Below are positions 51,510 through 59,998 of a DNA stretch of 64,000 bases, in pieces. Source of the stretch: Gemmataceae bacterium (lineage in GTDB: Bacteria; Planctomycetota; Planctomycetia; Gemmatales; Gemmataceae); the NCBI GenBank assembly GCA_009692065.1, contig SHZY01000011.1, positions 1 to 64,000 of the forward strand, in the 5' to 3' direction. Below the pieces are notes generated by a model, which made no database searches, was not told the origin of the DNA, and saw only the letters and a program-made list of their open reading frames with translations. Within the stretch, counting starts at the first letter, position 1, and every line of letters starts with the position of its first letter. A program made the translations under genes and the position numbers.

Positions 51510-54500
51510 ATGTTCTCGCGATTCTTCATCGATCGTCCGGTTTTCGCCACGGTGATCTCGCTGGTCATCGTGCTGGTGGGCATTGTCGCCTGGTGGCACC
51601 TGCCGATCGCGCAGTATCCGGAGGTGGCGCCGCCGACGGTGCAGGTGACTGCGTTCTACCCGGGCGCCAATGCGCGGACGGTGCAGGACACAGTGGCGGC
51701 GCCGATCGAGGCGCAGGTTTCAGGCGTCGAGGGGATGGTGTACATGTCCTCGCGCTGCACCAACGACGGTGCTTACAACCTGACCGTCACGTTCAAGATG
51801 GGCATGGACTCAGACATGGCCCAGGTGTTGGTGCAGAATCGCGTGAACCTGGCCGCGCCGATCATTCCGCCGATCGTGCAGAATGGCGTGATCAACGTCC
51901 AGAAGATGTCGCCCAACACCTTGATGATTGTCAACCTGGTGTCGCCGGACCTGAGCAAGGATGCTGTCTTCTTGAGCAACTACGCGACGATCCACGTCAA
52001 GGATGAGTTGAAGCGCGTCAAGGGCGTGGCCGGCATCACGTACCTCGGGCAGCGCGATTACAGTCTGCGCGCCTGGCTCGATCCCGACAAGCTGGCGGCG
52101 CTCAACCTGAGCGGCATGGACGTCGTCGCTGCGATCGCCGAGCAGAATGTGCAGGTCGCCGCCGGCCAGATCGGCCAGCCGCCCACGATGCGAGCCCAGC
52201 AATTTCAGCTCACCATCAACACGCAAGGCCGGCTCACCGATCCGCAGGAGTTTGCCAACATCATCATCAAGGCTGGCCGAAGCGTCGCCGGGCAGCCGTT
52301 GCAGCCCCTTTCCTCCCTCCTTTCGCAAGGGGGACCCGGTAGGGGGGGGCCGAACCGTCAGGCAACCGGCATCGTTTACCTGCGTGACGTGGTGCGCGAG
52401 AACAAATACTACGTGCGCATCCGGCTCGATGTCAGCAAGCTGGCGCAACGCAAACTGAAGACCGCGGATGTCATTGCCGCCCTCAGTCCCGTGCCCCTTT
52501 CGATCAGCACTGATCCTGAGGCCGATCCAACAGACAACGGATCCTTAAGTTTGCTCGCGACCTTCGGCGGTCGGCAACGGCCTCACGTCGACGAACTCGC
52601 CGACGCTATGATTCCGCTTGGAGACGATGCCAAGAGTTTCGTCCGCTTGAGTGAAGTCGTAACGCCCCGTACCCTCCCTTCCGAAGGGGGAGACAAGGCA
52701 GGTGGCATCGAACACCTCCAGGCCATGGATGAGTTGGGCGTCCACATCGGTTCGCAGCAGTACGATCAATCCTGCACGCTCGATGGCAAGCCCTCGGTTG
52801 CGCTGTCGATCTACGCTCTGCCCGGCTCCAATGCGCTGGAGACTGCGCGCGACGTCCATGCCAAAATGAAGGAACTCAAGGCCCGCTTCCCGGACGGCGT
52901 TGAGTACAAGATCGTCTACGACACCACGCCCTTCATCCAGGAGTCGGTGGACGAGGTCTACAAGACGCTGCTCGACGCCGTCATCCTGGTCGCCATCGTC
53001 GTGTTGTTTTTCTTGCAGGACTGGCGGGCCATGATTTTGCCGATCATCGACGTGCCGGTGTCGCTGATCGGCACCTTCGCCGTCATGGCGGCCATGGGAT
53101 TCACGCTCAACAACCTGACGCTCTTCGGGCTGGTGCTGGCGATCGGCATCGTCGTTGATGACGCCATCGTCGTGCTGGAGAACATCGAAAGGCAAATTGC
53201 GACGGGCCTCGACGCCCGGACGGCGACGATCAAGGCCATGGACGAGATCACCGGCCCGGTCCTCGCGATCACGCTCGTCTTGAGCGCGGTGTTCATCCCG
53301 TGCTGTTTTCTGGGAGGCATCACGGGCCAATTCTTCCGGCAGTTCGCGGTGACGATTGCCGTCTCGACCATCATCTCGGCCATCAACGCCATCACGATGA
53401 CGCCGTCGCGGGCGGTGTTGATCTTCAAGACAAAGTTGGTGAGGGGTGGAGTGGTGAGTGGTGAGTCGTCGGGACGAACCACTCACCACTCACCACTCAC
53501 CACTCACCAGATCAAGCGCGAGGCATTGCCGTGGTGGATCTTTGGCCTCTTGGGCTTCCTCACACTCTCTCTGTCTCCACGCCTCCTTGTCTCCTGGTCT
53601 CCTGGCCTAGCTCCCGCGCAAGACGTTCTCGACGAGTTGCCGCCGTGGCAGTACTGGGCCATCAAGGGAGCCTACTTTGCGCCTGGCTTGTTTGTCGGCT
53701 TGATGCTCGGCTGGATTATCATCGTGCCGGTGAATGCCGTGCTGGGCTGGGTGTTCCGGGCGTTCAACCGTGGGTTCGATTGGATGACCGAGATCTACGG
53801 CGTTGCGGTAGCCAAGTCGCTGCGCATCAGCGTGATCGTGTTCATCGCCTACGGCGGTCTGCTAGTGCTGACCGGGGTACAGTTCTTTCGCGCTCCCACC
53901 GGTTTCATTCCGCAGCAAGACAAGGGGTACTTGATCCTGAACGTGCAGTTGCCGGACGCCGCCTCGGTCGATCGAACCGAGAAGGTGATGGCACAGATCG
54001 AGAAAATCGTCCGCGGCGACAAGAGCGACAAGGAACGCATTCCCGGCATCGCGGGGGTGGCGAACACCGTTGGCGTCTCCGGCCAATCGCTGATCTTGAA
54101 CGCCAACGCGCCCAACCTCGGCTCAATGTACATCATGCTGAAGCCGTTCAACCAACGGCACGCGGCCGACCTGAGCGCCGACGCCATTGCCGCCAGGGTG
54201 CTTGAACGCTGTGAGCGTGAAGTCAATGACGCCATCGTATCCGTCTTCGGCGGGCCACCGGTAGACGGACTCGGCACCACGGGCGGTTTCAAGCTCATGG
54301 TCGAGGACCGCGGCAACCTGGGACAGAAGGAACTCCAGCGGATCTGCGACAGGATCGTGGATCGGGCCAACAAGACCGAGGGCCTCACCGGCGTGAGCCA
54401 CAGCTCGCGCGCCAACACCCCCTGGCTCTATCTCGAGATCGATCGCGATATTTGCGAGGTGCTCGGTGTGCCGGTCAAAGACGTCTTCGATACTTTGCAG

Positions 54501-55355
54501 GTCTATCTCGGATCGTATTACGTCAACAACTTCAACGCCTTTGGCCGAACCTGGCAGGTGAACGTTCAGGCCGACCAGAAGTTCCGTACCAAGGTCACCG
54601 ACATTGGCCAACTCCAGGTGCGGAACAAGCAGGGCCAGATGGTTCGGCTCGGCACGTTCATCGATGTGCGCGACACCGTCGGTCCCGTCATGTTGATGAA
54701 CTACAACATGTATGCCTCGACCGCGATTACCGGCAATAGCGTGCCGGGGACCAGCTCCGGCCAGGCGATCGAGATGATGCAAAGAATCGCCAGCGAGGAA
54801 ATGCCCCGCTCGATGGCGTCGGAGTGGACCGAGCTGACCTACCTGCAACTGCAAGCGGGAAATATCGCCATGTTCTTCTTCGCCCTGGCGGTGATGTTCG
54901 TCTTCCTCGTCCTGGCGGCTCAGTATGAAAGCTGGTCGCTGCCGCTCGCGGTCATTCTCGTCGTGCCGATGTGCTTGTTGTGCTCCGTGACCGGCGTCGT
55001 GCTGGCCAGCCTGGAAGTCAATCTCTTCACGCAGATCGGCTTCGTCGTCCTGGTCGGCCTGGCCAGCAAGAACGCCATCCTCATCGTCGAGTTCGCCAAG
55101 CAGCGCCGCGAGCAGGGCATCGGCATCCGCGAGGCAACGGTCGAAGCCTGCCGATTGCGGCTACGCCCGATCCTCATGACATCGTTCGCCTTCATCCTCG
55201 GCGTCGTGCCGCTGGTGGTCGCACGCGGCGCGGGACATGAAATGCGGCAATCGCTCGGCCTGACGGTGTTCGCCGGCATGTGCGGTGTAACGCTGTTCGG
55301 TATCTTCCTGACGCCCGTGTTTTACTTTGTGATCCAGCGTTTCACACCGAAGTAG
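51510..55355 (+). CDS. RND (HAE1/AcrB-like) efflux permease, second copy
   Basis: 1281 residues, paralogous to the preceding gene: SRFFIDRPVFATVISLVIVL, LAIGIVVDDAIVVLENIERQ, and the late block LVGLASKNAILIVEFAKQ. It lacks the small domain and C-terminal helices of the first copy but carries its own repeat-derived segments (SSLLSQGGPGRGG; TPRTLPSEGGDKAGG; GESSGRTTHHSPLTTH; SLSPRLLVSWSPGL). It also has the two extra helices between TM6 and TM7. The two permeases could form a heteromeric pump with the upstream MFP and the divergent outer-membrane factor. Confidence 0.92.
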   Translation: MFSRFFIDRPVFATVISLVIVLVGIVAWWHLPIAQYPEVAPPTVQVTAFYPGANARTVQDTVAAPIEAQVSGVEGMVYMSSRCTNDGAYNLTVTFKMGMDSDMAQVLVQNRVNLAAPIIPPIVQNGVINVQKMSPNTLMIVNLVSPDLSKDAVFLSNYATIHVKDELKRVKGVAGITYLGQRDYSLRAWLDPDKLAALNLSGMDVVAAIAEQNVQVAAGQIGQPPTMRAQQFQLTINTQGRLTDPQEFANIIIKAGRSVAGQPLQPLSSLLSQGGPGRGGPNRQATGIVYLRDVVRENKYYVRIRLDVSKLAQRKLKTADVIAALSPVPLSISTDPEADPTDNGSLSLLATFGGRQRPHVDELADAMIPLGDDAKSFVRLSEVVTPRTLPSEGGDKAGGIEHLQAMDELGVHIGSQQYDQSCTLDGKPSVALSIYALPGSNALETARDVHAKMKELKARFPDGVEYKIVYDTTPFIQESVDEVYKTLLDAVILVAIVVLFFLQDWRAMILPIIDVPVSLIGTFAVMAAMGFTLNNLTLFGLVLAIGIVVDDAIVVLENIERQIATGLDARTATIKAMDEITGPVLAITLVLSAVFIPCCFLGGITGQFFRQFAVTIAVSTIISAINAITMTPSRAVLIFKTKLVRGGVVSGESSGRTTHHSPLTTHQIKREALPWWIFGLLGFLTLSLSPRLLVSWSPGLAPAQDVLDELPPWQYWAIKGAYFAPGLFVGLMLGWIIIVPVNAVLGWVFRAFNRGFDWMTEIYGVAVAKSLRISVIVFIAYGGLLVLTGVQFFRAPTGFIPQQDKGYLILNVQLPDAASVDRTEKVMAQIEKIVRGDKSDKERIPGIAGVANTVGVSGQSLILNANAPNLGSMYIMLKPFNQRHAADLSADAIAARVLERCEREVNDAIVSVFGGPPVDGLGTTGGFKLMVEDRGNLGQKELQRICDRIVDRANKTEGLTGVSHSSRANTPWLYLEIDRDICEVLGVPVKDVFDTLQVYLGSYYVNNFNAFGRTWQVNVQADQKFRTKVTDIGQLQVRNKQGQMVRLGTFIDVRDTVGPVMLMNYNMYASTAITGNSVPGTSSGQAIEMMQRIASEEMPRSMASEWTELTYLQLQAGNIAMFFFALAVMFVFLVLAAQYESWSLPLAVILVVPMCLLCSVTGVVLASLEVNLFTQIGFVVLVGLASKNAILIVEFAKQRREQGIGIREATVEACRLRLRPILMTSFAFILGVVPLVVARGAGHEMRQSLGLTVFAGMCGVTLFGIFLTPVFYFVIQRFTPK
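52305..52697. repeat. Two C-rich/G-rich hairpin inserts in the second RND gene
   Basis: CCCCTTTCCTCCCTCC...GCAAGGGGGACC at 52305-52351 and ACCCTCCCTTCCGAAGGGGG(AGA) at 52670-52697 are palindromic words read in frame. Both sit in porter/docking-domain loops relative to AcrB. Confidence 0.65.
53437..53608. repeat. GGTGAGTGG/CCACTCACC array and CTCCTTGTCTCC run in the second RND gene
   Basis: At 53437-53510 a GGTGAGTGGTGAG run faces four CCACTCACC words, read in frame as GVVSGESSGRTTHHSPLTTH. At 53565-53608 lies CTCCTTGTCTCCTGGTCTCC, read SPRLLVSWSPGL. The first array starts at the same residue junction where the first RND copy has heptads. Confidence 0.8.
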
Positions 55356-55362
55356 CATTCCT

Positions 55363-55434
55363 ACCCACAGAGGCACAGAGACGAGTTAATGGGTAATAAA
55401 TGCCATGTCCGTTCGGTGCCTTTGTGGATAGGTA
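55363..55434. repeat. Short CCACAGAGGCAC / GTGCCTTTGTGG inverted element
   Basis: CCTACCCACAGAGGCACAGA and GGTGCCTTTGTGGATAGG are imperfect inverted ends of the CACAGAG family, separated by ~35 bases, between the second RND gene and the next gene. Confidence 0.6.
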
Positions 55435-55458
55435 TCCAAGTCAACACGAGGATCCAAC

Positions 55459-56574
55459 ATGCTGCGTAGTACCTTCCGTATTGCATTTACGCACATCCTG
55501 GTGCTGGTCGCGGTAGTTCCGATCGGCGCCGGTGAAAAGCAGGCCAGGCCGCGAACCGAGAATGCCATCGTAGTCACGCTCGATGGTTTTCGTTTCCAGG
55601 AGTTCTTCGGCGGCGCCGACGACATGCTGCTCAACAAACAGTTTGGCGGCGTGAAGGACCTCGACGGCCTCAAAAAACGGTTCTGGCGCGAAAAACCCGA
55701 GGAACGCCGCGAGGCGCTGCTGCCGTTCTTCTGGAAGACCATTGCCAAGGACGGCCAAATCTTCGGCGACCGCGCGCGCAAGGCGACGACCAGGTTGACC
55801 AATGGGCTCAAGTTTTCCTATCCGGGGTACAGCGAAATCTTCTGCGGCTTTGCTGATCCTGGCATCACGTCCAATGCGAAGAAATCGAATGCGAATCTAT
55901 CCGTACTCGAATTTCTGCACGAGAAACCGGCCTACAAAAACCGCGTGGCGGCGTTTTGCACCTGGGATGTCTTCCCGTGGATCTTCCGTGCCGAGCGCAA
56001 CGGCTTGAAGGTCCACACCGACTGGAACCCCGTCAAGGACGACCCGGGCACCGACCGCCAGCGTGCCATGAATGCCTCGCTCCCTTTCTTGCCTCGCTAC
56101 TGGCCGGACAATTGCTTCGACGTCATCACGATGGAATATGCCAGCGAGCATCTGCTGCGCCACAAGCCGCGCGTGCTTTACATCGGCCTGGGCGAGACCG
56201 CCGAATGGGGCCACGGTCGGCGCTATGATTTGCATCTTGATGCAGCGAACAACGCCGACCGCTACCTCGCCGAGTTGTGGCAGACGCTGCAAACGCTTCC
56301 GCAGTACAAAGACAAGACGTCGCTGATCATCACGACCGATCACGGCCGCGGCGACACGCGCGTGGACTGGACGGACCACGGCAAGAAGGTGCCGCTCGCG
56401 GAGTTCATCTGGATCGCGGTGCTGGGCCCCGACACGCCGGGTTTGGGAGTGCGCGAGAATGTGGAAACGACTCAAGGCCAGGTGGCGGCGACGATCGCCC
56501 ATTTGCTCGGCGAGGACTTCGTTGCCGCGAGCGCGAAGGCGGCGCCGCCTCTCCCGGGGGTGAGGGGGAAGTGA
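55459..56574 (+). CDS. Secreted alkaline-phosphatase-superfamily protein
   Basis: 371 residues. A signal-like N-terminus (MLRSTFRIAFTHILVLVAVV) is followed by AIVVTLDGFRFQEFFGG, the first metal-binding Asp block of the superfamily, then the Thr of ATTRLTNG as a possible nucleophile region and TSLIITTDHGRGDTR, the TDHG metal motif. It would hydrolyse phosphate or sulfate esters in the periplasm. The last residues LPGVRGK come from a CCTCTCCC-type repeat word. A GAGGATCC leader precedes the start. Confidence 0.82.
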   Translation: MLRSTFRIAFTHILVLVAVVPIGAGEKQARPRTENAIVVTLDGFRFQEFFGGADDMLLNKQFGGVKDLDGLKKRFWREKPEERREALLPFFWKTIAKDGQIFGDRARKATTRLTNGLKFSYPGYSEIFCGFADPGITSNAKKSNANLSVLEFLHEKPAYKNRVAAFCTWDVFPWIFRAERNGLKVHTDWNPVKDDPGTDRQRAMNASLPFLPRYWPDNCFDVITMEYASEHLLRHKPRVLYIGLGETAEWGHGRRYDLHLDAANNADRYLAELWQTLQTLPQYKDKTSLIITTDHGRGDTRVDWTDHGKKVPLAEFIWIAVLGPDTPGLGVRENVETTQGQVAATIAHLLGEDFVAASAKAAPPLPGVRGK

Positions 56575-56627
56575 GACGAATTGATCGGAACGACGACCCC
56601 CAGGTTAGACGAGCTTGTGTCACCAAC

Positions 56628-57563
56628 TCACGCCGCGGCCGCCTGGGACGGCGCCGACTCCGGTGGACTGTGCTTCCAGCGACGGTGCAGCCAAAAGTAC
56701 TGGCGCGGGTCATGGCGGACCAGAAGCTCAACGCCGGTGGTGACGCGTTGCGTGATCGCGAAGAGGGCGTCGGCATGCCCGGTGTACTCTTGGGGATCGA
56801 TGATGTCGGTGGTCCGCACGGCGTATTCCAGAGGGGCGCCAAGATTCTGGGCGCCCGTGACCACGATCAGGGCGCCGGTGCGCCGAGCCAGGTGGGCGAT
56901 CACCTTATGCGTTGAAGCAGGCCGGCCGAAGAAATCCACGAACATCCCACGCGCCCCCGCATCCTGATCGACGAGCGTGCACAGGCAGCCTCGATCGGCA
57001 AGCACTTCCTTCATGCGGGCCAGATCGCCGTGCTTGGAGAGAACCTTGTGCCCGACCATCTCGCGGAACCGGCGCAGCAGGTCGTCAACATAAGGGTTGT
57101 CGATGGGCCGCGCGACGAGGTGGGCTCGAATGCCGAAGAAACGCAGCATGAAGGCCGTCAGTTCCCAGTTGCCGTAGTGTGCGGTGACCACGAGAATGGG
57201 CCGCCCCGAAGTGAGTGCTTGCTTGAGTTCGGGCGAAAAACTCGAGACAAGCCCCTCACGCCAGCGGCGCGATCCCAACTTGCGGGGGATCAGCGTCATT
57301 TCCAGGATCATTTGGCCAAAATGCTGGTAGACGTCGAGCGTGAGTTGTTCAAGTTGCTCCTCGCTGTAGGCCCCCGGAAAGGCGTGGCGTAGGTTGTCGA
57401 TTGCCACGCGGCGATGGCGGCGATCCAGATGATAGAAGCCGAGCGTCAACACACGCACGAGCGCGACCGACCAGTCGAGCGGCAGGGCCTGCAAGACGCA
57501 ACTGAACATGCGGACGAGGAGGTAGCCGGCATAATCCAAGCACCAGGACCTGGGCTTCGCCAT
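56628..57563 (-). CDS. LpxL/HtrB-family acyltransferase
   Basis: 311 residues. An N-terminal membrane-association helix (YAGYLLVRMFSCVLQALPLD) precedes the catalytic VTAHYGNWELTAF (H-x4-E) and the later TLVDQDAGARGMFVDFFGRPA, the conserved LpxL block. It would acylate a lipid at the inner membrane, such as a lipid A or other lipid precursor. An AAGGAG lies before the start. It is 33 bases after the end of the interrupted DUF374 frame and forms an operon with it. Confidence 0.9.
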   Translation of the reverse strand: MAKPRSWCLDYAGYLLVRMFSCVLQALPLDWSVALVRVLTLGFYHLDRRHRRVAIDNLRHAFPGAYSEEQLEQLTLDVYQHFGQMILEMTLIPRKLGSRRWREGLVSSFSPELKQALTSGRPILVVTAHYGNWELTAFMLRFFGIRAHLVARPIDNPYVDDLLRRFREMVGHKVLSKHGDLARMKEVLADRGCLCTLVDQDAGARGMFVDFFGRPASTHKVIAHLARRTGALIVVTGAQNLGAPLEYAVRTTDIIDPQEYTGHADALFAITQRVTTGVELLVRHDPRQYFWLHRRWKHSPPESAPSQAAAA

Positions 57564-57733
57564 GACGACTCCTTATTGACGGCGATCGACTTGATTCAGG
57601 CCGCTGCCGCGCTGGTGGAATTCGGCCACTGTGCCGTCGGCGTGCGTCCCTGCATCCAGGCGTCCGCCACGTGGTTGGCCGTCACGATCGCGTGTTCGGC
57701 CTGCACGCGGTACTTTTCCAGATTCCGAATGCT

Positions 57734-58303
57734 TCAACCCTGGGGAACCGTGATGATCGGACCGCCGACGAGATGCAACTTCGTGCCTGGAACCGGCACG
57801 GCCATGCGGTCCCAGCTTTTCGCGCGCCAGGCACGCCGGAACGCAAGCCCAAGCGGAACGATGGGCAGGTTCGTCCACGCAGAGAGGTACACGAGCCAGC
57901 GCTTTACGTCCTGCCGCGGACCGCGCTGGCCATCGGACGCAACAATGAGGTGCGATTGCATGTTCAGGTCGAGGACTTCGTGTACCGTATCCAGGGCGCC
58001 ATGTGTCGAGGAACCGCGCACCGTGTTCACGCCGAAGCGTGCGAGCATCTGCGCAAGCAGATCGCCCTCCGCACTCTGACTGACCAGCACGGTCACTGGT
58101 GCGGCGGAGCGAAACGCCAGCATGCCGAGCAGTTGTTCATGCCACATCGCGTAGATGTAGCGCTCGCGCAAGCTCGGGTTCAAGGGCTCCAGTTTTGGAT
58201 CAAACCAATCGGCCCGGCAACGAATCGTGCTCAGCCAGGCGCGCAGCACCCGCGCACCGACGCAGGAAGCCAGCCGAATCATCCATGGTTTGCGCAGTTT
58301 CAC
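57734..58303 (-). CDS. DUF374 lysophospholipid-acyltransferase-like protein, ends at an in-frame TGA
   Basis: 189 residues from a GTG start at 58303 (MKLRKPWMIRLASCVGARVL). DUF374 features: YAMWHEQLLGMLAF (H-x4 type site), VSQSAEGDLLAQML, and then VASDGQRGPRQDVKRWLVYL. The protein stops at a TGA (57734-57736) after ITVPQG, but the same frame continues without another stop for 45 more codons (SIRNLEKYRVQAEHAIVTAN, then HVADAWMQG...) down to 57596, giving the usual DUF374 length. So this is either a truncated protein, read-through, or a single-base error. Confidence 0.75.
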   Translation of the reverse strand: MKLRKPWMIRLASCVGARVLRAWLSTIRCRADWFDPKLEPLNPSLRERYIYAMWHEQLLGMLAFRSAAPVTVLVSQSAEGDLLAQMLARFGVNTVRGSSTHGALDTVHEVLDLNMQSHLIVASDGQRGPRQDVKRWLVYLSAWTNLPIVPLGLAFRRAWRAKSWDRMAVPVPGTKLHLVGGPIITVPQG

Positions 58304-58445
58304 GAGACAGGGCTCCGGAATCGATCGGAACGAAACATCCTGTTCCGTCCATCAATCATCGGACCGGAGCCGAGGGGAGATTGATCCAATTACGGGAAAC
58401 GCCTTTAGAGGTCTGAATCTGGAGAAAATGCGGAAGGAGGGGGCT

Positions 58446-58503
58446 CCGAGCCTGAGCGCGAGCGAAGGGCCGCTTCGCGCCCTTCGCTCGCGCTCAGGCT
58501 CGG
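58446..58503. terminator. Perfect 24-bp-stem hairpin after the DUF1501 gene
   Basis: CCGAGCCTGAGCGCGAGCGA(AGGG) at 58446-58469 and its exact reverse complement at 58480-58503 enclose a 10-base loop. It lies just beyond the DUF1501 stop on the minus strand and before the DUF374 gene. It could terminate transcription, although there is no T-run. The words resemble the repeat at 45975-46030. Confidence 0.6.
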
Positions 58504-58508
58504 ACACC

Positions 58509-59969
58509 TTACTTGAGAATTCCCCGCACCACCTCGCCGTGCACATCGGTCAGTCGATAATCGCGGCCCTGGAAGCGGTAGGTGAGGCGGGTGTGATCGA
58601 GTCCGAGGCAGTGGAGGATCGTCGCGTTCAGGTCGTGGATGTGGACGGGGTTCTGGGCGATGTTGTAGCAGTAGTCGTCAGTCTCTCCGTAGCTGACGCC
58701 GCCGCGGATGCCGCCGCCAGCCAGCCAGGCGCTGAAGCAACGGCCATGATGATCGCGGCCGTGGTTGTTTGCGGTCAGCGCCCCCTGGCTGTAGACGGTG
58801 CGGCCGAATTCGCCGCCCCAGATGACGAGGGTGTCTTCGAGCAGGCCGCGGGCTTTCAAATCTTTGACGAGGGCTGCGCTCGGCTGATCGACGTCCCGCG
58901 CCTGACCGCGGATTTGGTTCGGCAAGGAGCTGTGCTGGTCCCAGCCGCGATGGAAGAGCTGCACGAAGCGCACACCTCGCTCGATCATGCGGCGAGCCAG
59001 GAGGCAATTGCGCGCGAAACCGCCGTCGTCGTAGCCGCGCTCGACGCCGTACATGTCGCGGAAGTGGCGAGGCTCGCTGGCGATGTCGGTGAGTTCGGGG
59101 ACGCTGGTCTGCATGCGAAACGCCATCTCGTACTGGGCGATGCGCGTGTTGATCTCGGGATCGCCGACCGATTGTGCGGCCAGTTCGTTCAGTTCCCGCG
59201 TGGCATCGATCATGCTTCGACGCGTGCCCGAGTTGATGCCGGGTGGGTTTGACAGGTAGAGGACTGGATCATTGCCGGTACGGAAGCGCACCCCCTGATG
59301 CTCCGACGGTATGAAGCCGGAGCCCCAGAGACGCGAGAAGAGTGGTTGGTCGGTACGGTTACCGGAGCCTTGCGAGGTCATCACCACGAACGCGGGCAGA
59401 TTGGCATTCTCGGCGCCTATACCATAGCTGAGCCAGCTGCCGAGACTTGGCCGACCGGGCTGCTGATGGCCCGTCTGAATGTAGGTAATCGCGGGGTCGT
59501 GATTGATCGCCTCGGTGTGCAGCGATTTGACGACAGCGATATCGTCGGCGATGGTGCCGATGTTGGGCAGCAACTCGCTCAAGGGAAGGCCGCACTGCCC
59601 ATGGCGATCGAAGCGAAACATCGGCGCCACGCACGGGAACGAACTTTGGCCCGCCGTCATGCCAGTGACGCGTTGCCCCATGCGAATGGAGCCGGGCAAC
59701 TCCTGGCCGTGATAGCGGCGCAACTGCGGCTTGTAATCAATTAGATCGATATGCGACGGCCCGCCCGACATGAAGAGATAGATGACGCGCTTGGCCTTCG
59801 GCGCATGATGCAAAGCGCGAAGGATGCCGGCACGCGGCGTCATCTCCTCGGCGCAGAGACCGTCGCGATCGAGCAGCGACGCCAGCGCGGCGATGCCGAT
59901 GCCGGACGCGGCACGACCGAAGAACTGGCGGCGGGTTTGCATAAGGTGTTTTTCGAGAATGGGATTCAT
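58509..59969 (-). CDS. DUF1501 family protein with Tat signal
   Basis: 486 residues. Twin-arginine signal [20 protein letters not shown]. The DUF1501 body shows [20 protein letters not shown], then [11 protein letters not shown] and [13 protein letters not shown], with a metal-type HGRDHHG. This is the closer, DUF1549-partnered type. It lies 29 bases downstream of the DUF1549/DUF1553 gene, the standard planctomycete pairing, and is exported in folded form. Biochemical role unknown. Confidence 0.93.
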   Translation of the reverse strand: MNPILEKHLMQTRRQFFGRAASGIGIAALASLLDRDGLCAEEMTPRAGILRALHHAPKAKRVIYLFMSGGPSHIDLIDYKPQLRRYHGQELPGSIRMGQRVTGMTAGQSSFPCVAPMFRFDRHGQCGLPLSELLPNIGTIADDIAVVKSLHTEAINHDPAITYIQTGHQQPGRPSLGSWLSYGIGAENANLPAFVVMTSQGSGNRTDQPLFSRLWGSGFIPSEHQGVRFRTGNDPVLYLSNPPGINSGTRRSMIDATRELNELAAQSVGDPEINTRIAQYEMAFRMQTSVPELTDIASEPRHFRDMYGVERGYDDGGFARNCLLARRMIERGVRFVQLFHRGWDQHSSLPNQIRGQARDVDQPSAALVKDLKARGLLEDTLVIWGGEFGRTVYSQGALTANNHGRDHHGRCFSAWLAGGGIRGGVSYGETDDYCYNIAQNPVHIHDLNATILHCLGLDHTRLTYRFQGRDYRLTDVHGEVVRGILK

Positions 59970-59998
59970 TTTTTTTCACCCCTGGGCGTGTCTGGACT

